Shown piece after piece: positions 62,184 to 64,000 of a stretch of 64,000 nucleotides of DNA. The stretch lies in contig CAWJCH010000002.1 of assembly GCA_963841205.1 (NCBI GenBank), positions 383,322 through 447,321 of the forward strand. Direction: 5' to 3'. This stretch comes from CAWAWP01 sp963841205 (GTDB taxonomy: Bacteria > Chloroflexota > Ktedonobacteria > Ktedonobacterales > JADMIN01). Within the stretch, counting starts at the first letter, position 1; every line of letters starts with the position of its first letter. Both the position numbers and the translations under genes were made by a program. Below the pieces are notes generated by a model that worked only from the letters and a program-made list of their open reading frames with translations, ran no database searches and was not told the DNA's origin.

Positions 62184-63809
62184 CTACTGTTTGCCGCTAG
62201 GCACGGTGACGCCGGGTTCGTGATAGATCGACTCCGCCTCGACCTCCGCCTCGATCCGTCTTAGCGCGGCCTCGTCACCCTGTACGATGGGCCCCTTGAA
62301 GACCTTCCGCTGGCTCGTGATCCACCAGATCGTCAGCAAGACAATGGAGCCGATCACGACCACCGGCGCATAGTTGAAGGTGTCGCGCGTGACCGGGGTC
62401 GCTTGCGGGAGCAGGAAGAGGATCGAGATGAACGCGACCCACACCACCGCTATCCACCCGATCGGCCTGCTCCAGCGGCCCAGGTTCCACGGGCCCGGCA
62501 CGAAGTCCTTGCTGAGCAGGCGCGTGAACGTCGGCAACACGTAGGCGATGTAGATCGCCACGACGGAGATCGAGACGATGGCGGTGAAGGCGACGGCGTT
62601 GAAGAGCGACGGAATGCCTAGCACGAATGCCGCGCCACCCGCGAGCCAGACCGCGTTCGCCGGAATGCGGCGCCTGTTCAGCGTATGCCACGCCTTCGAG
62701 CCGGGGATCGCGCCGTCGCGCGAGAACGCGTAGATCATGCGCGAGTTAGCCGTAACCGACGACATGCCGCAGAAGAACTGCGCGATCAGGATCAGCCCGA
62801 AAATCACGAACGCCGCGTCGCCGCCGAGCCGCGTCTGCAGGATATACGGCACGGCTCCGATGCCCAGCGTGCCGACCGTGGCGAGGCCCGAGGCCTTCGT
62901 CGTCGGATCGATGTCTGGGATCGCGACGACGAGCCCTATGAGGAGGATGAGACCGGCGACCGCCGAGACGACGATGGACATCACGATGCCCCAAGGAGCA
63001 CGCCGTGCCGCGCCAACCGTCTCCTCCGTGACATGGGCCGAGGCGTCGTACCCGGTGAGCGTGTACTGCGCGAGCAGCAGCCCCAACAAGAATCCGTACC
63101 AGACCGGGAAGTTATAGGGATCCGAGCCGACGTTGCCGCTGCCGTGAAAGAGGAATCCGAAGGCGTCCGAATGGTGCGGCGCGAAGAATATCAGCGCTCC
63201 GACGACGAGCAACACGCCGCCGATGTGCCACCAGACGCTAATGTCGTTGAGCAGCGCCACCAATCTGATGCCGTACACGTTCATCAAGCAGTGTAGCGCC
63301 AGGATGATGGCGTAGGTCAGTAAGATCCAACGGGCAAAGGTCGGCACGTCCGTAGACGCGTCGGCCAGGAACTTCAATTTGGCGCTGAGCCAGATGTCGA
63401 GCAGCGTTGCCAGGCCGAAGTCGATGCTCGCCGTCACCGCGACCTGTCCGAGGAGGTTGAACCAGCCGGTGTACCAGCCCCACGCGGGACCGCGCAGCTT
63501 CGAGGACCAATAATAGAGGCCACCCGCCGTAGGAAATGCGGAGGCAAGTTCGGCCATCGCTAAGCCGACAAACACCACCATGAGAGAGACGAGGGGCCAG
63601 CCGACGGTGGCGGCAAGCGGACCAGCGGTTCCTATCCCAAAGCCGAAGGTGGAGACAGCTCCCGTGAGGATCGAGATGATGGTGAACGAGATGGCGAAAT
63701 TGGAGAAGCCGCCCATCTCGCGGAAAAGCTCCTGTGCGTAGCCCAGACCGTGGAGGCGCTTGATGTCTTGACGGATCAGGTCTTCTTTCGAGTCGGTCGC
63801 AACAGTCAT
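62184..63809 (-). CDS. APC-superfamily amino acid/amine permease
   Basis: A 541-residue transporter with twelve predicted membrane helices. The N-terminal family signature is FREMGGFSNFAISFTIISILTG and the substrate-site helix 1 to 3 region includes AELASAFPTAGGLYYWSS. A cytoplasmic C-terminal tail of about 55 residues follows the last helix. It belongs to the GABA/choline/amine branch of the APC superfamily. It is the first gene of a run with the glutamine-synthetase-like ligase and the SDR, so it probably imports the amine they degrade. The exact substrate is unknown. Confidence 0.9.
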   Translation of the reverse strand: MTVATDSKEDLIRQDIKRLHGLGYAQELFREMGGFSNFAISFTIISILTGAVSTFGFGIGTAGPLAATVGWPLVSLMVVFVGLAMAELASAFPTAGGLYYWSSKLRGPAWGWYTGWFNLLGQVAVTASIDFGLATLLDIWLSAKLKFLADASTDVPTFARWILLTYAIILALHCLMNVYGIRLVALLNDISVWWHIGGVLLVVGALIFFAPHHSDAFGFLFHGSGNVGSDPYNFPVWYGFLLGLLLAQYTLTGYDASAHVTEETVGAARRAPWGIVMSIVVSAVAGLILLIGLVVAIPDIDPTTKASGLATVGTLGIGAVPYILQTRLGGDAAFVIFGLILIAQFFCGMSSVTANSRMIYAFSRDGAIPGSKAWHTLNRRRIPANAVWLAGGAAFVLGIPSLFNAVAFTAIVSISVVAIYIAYVLPTFTRLLSKDFVPGPWNLGRWSRPIGWIAVVWVAFISILFLLPQATPVTRDTFNYAPVVVIGSIVLLTIWWITSQRKVFKGPIVQGDEAALRRIEAEVEAESIYHEPGVTVPSGKQ

Positions 63810-63965
63810 GTGTGCCTACCTTCCCGCGTCGCGTCGCACTCGAGCGCGCGGCGCCTGCCGAATTGGTCGCACCCACGAGAGGGTGCAAACTGCGAGGAAG
63901 CCCCAAGGTGCGCGCCGCCTAAAGCCTCCTTCCGCAAGTGTCAGAAGCGTCCACAAATGGAGCAG

Positions 63966-63998
63966 GCCCATCAAGAGCAGCAGTCGCTCTTGATGGGC
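63966..63998. terminator. Hairpin at the window edge
   Basis: A perfect 13-base-pair stem, GCCCATCAAGAGC with its complement, and a 7-base loop. It probably ends a gene lying beyond the window; the sequence after the stem is cut off. Confidence 0.55.
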
Positions 63999-64000
63999 GA

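Overview
The window is a GC-rich bacterial chromosome segment, densely coded on both strands. The gene content fits Chloroflexota (Ktedonobacteria/Thermomicrobia-like): secreted glycosidases with long Thr-Asn-Thr-Pro linkers, an IS200/IS605 element with a large TnpB, a glutaredoxin-thioredoxin reductase fusion, and -10 boxes of the TANACT type close to start codons. No rRNA, tRNA or CRISPR array was recognised. The assignment is an inference from gene content only.

Layout. Bases 1-3,700 form a small accessory island (Cys-rich protein, VapBC-type toxin-antitoxin pair, alpha/beta hydrolase, lipoprotein). Its genes are separated by three diverged copies of one non-coding repeat, at about 1,273, 2,616 and 3,522. 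Bases 4,200-11,000 hold a NodB deacetylase, a small membrane protein, a thioredoxin reductase, an ECF sigma/anti-sigma pair, a BRO-type gene split by an in-frame stop, and a PfkB kinase. Bases 11,200-17,500 hold two GH5 enzymes and one GH18 enzyme, all exported.

Bases 18,000-50,900 are an exopolysaccharide (EPS) region. It carries a methyltransferase, a DegT-type sugar aminotransferase, an OmpR-type regulator, a glycosidase-SGNH esterase fusion, an initiating sugar-phosphate transferase and a 1,460-residue multidomain secreted protein. These are followed by a Wzx flippase fused to an acetyltransferase, an ATP-grasp ligase and an FAD oxidoreductase on the minus strand. A plus-strand operon then encodes a Wzz-like protein, a BY-kinase-like ATPase, a 43-residue membrane peptide, a Wzy/ligase and three glycosyltransferases. 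It is followed by a deacetylase, a FemAB-like transferase, a Gfo/Idh dehydrogenase, a transglycosylase and a WbpD-like N-acetyltransferase. The dehydrogenase, N-acetyltransferase and aminotransferase together suggest synthesis of a 2,3-diacetamido sugar acid.

Bases 50,900-64,000 hold a MarR/deazaflavin-oxidoreductase divergon, a beta-propeller protein and a complete tnpA-tnpB element abutting the propeller gene's stop codon. Next come a putative nuclease, a lipid-kinase/PAP2/PAP2 operon and an amine-utilisation set (APC permease, glutamine-synthetase-like ligase, frameshifted SDR). Intergenic spaces from 30 kb onward carry three families of short palindromic repeats.
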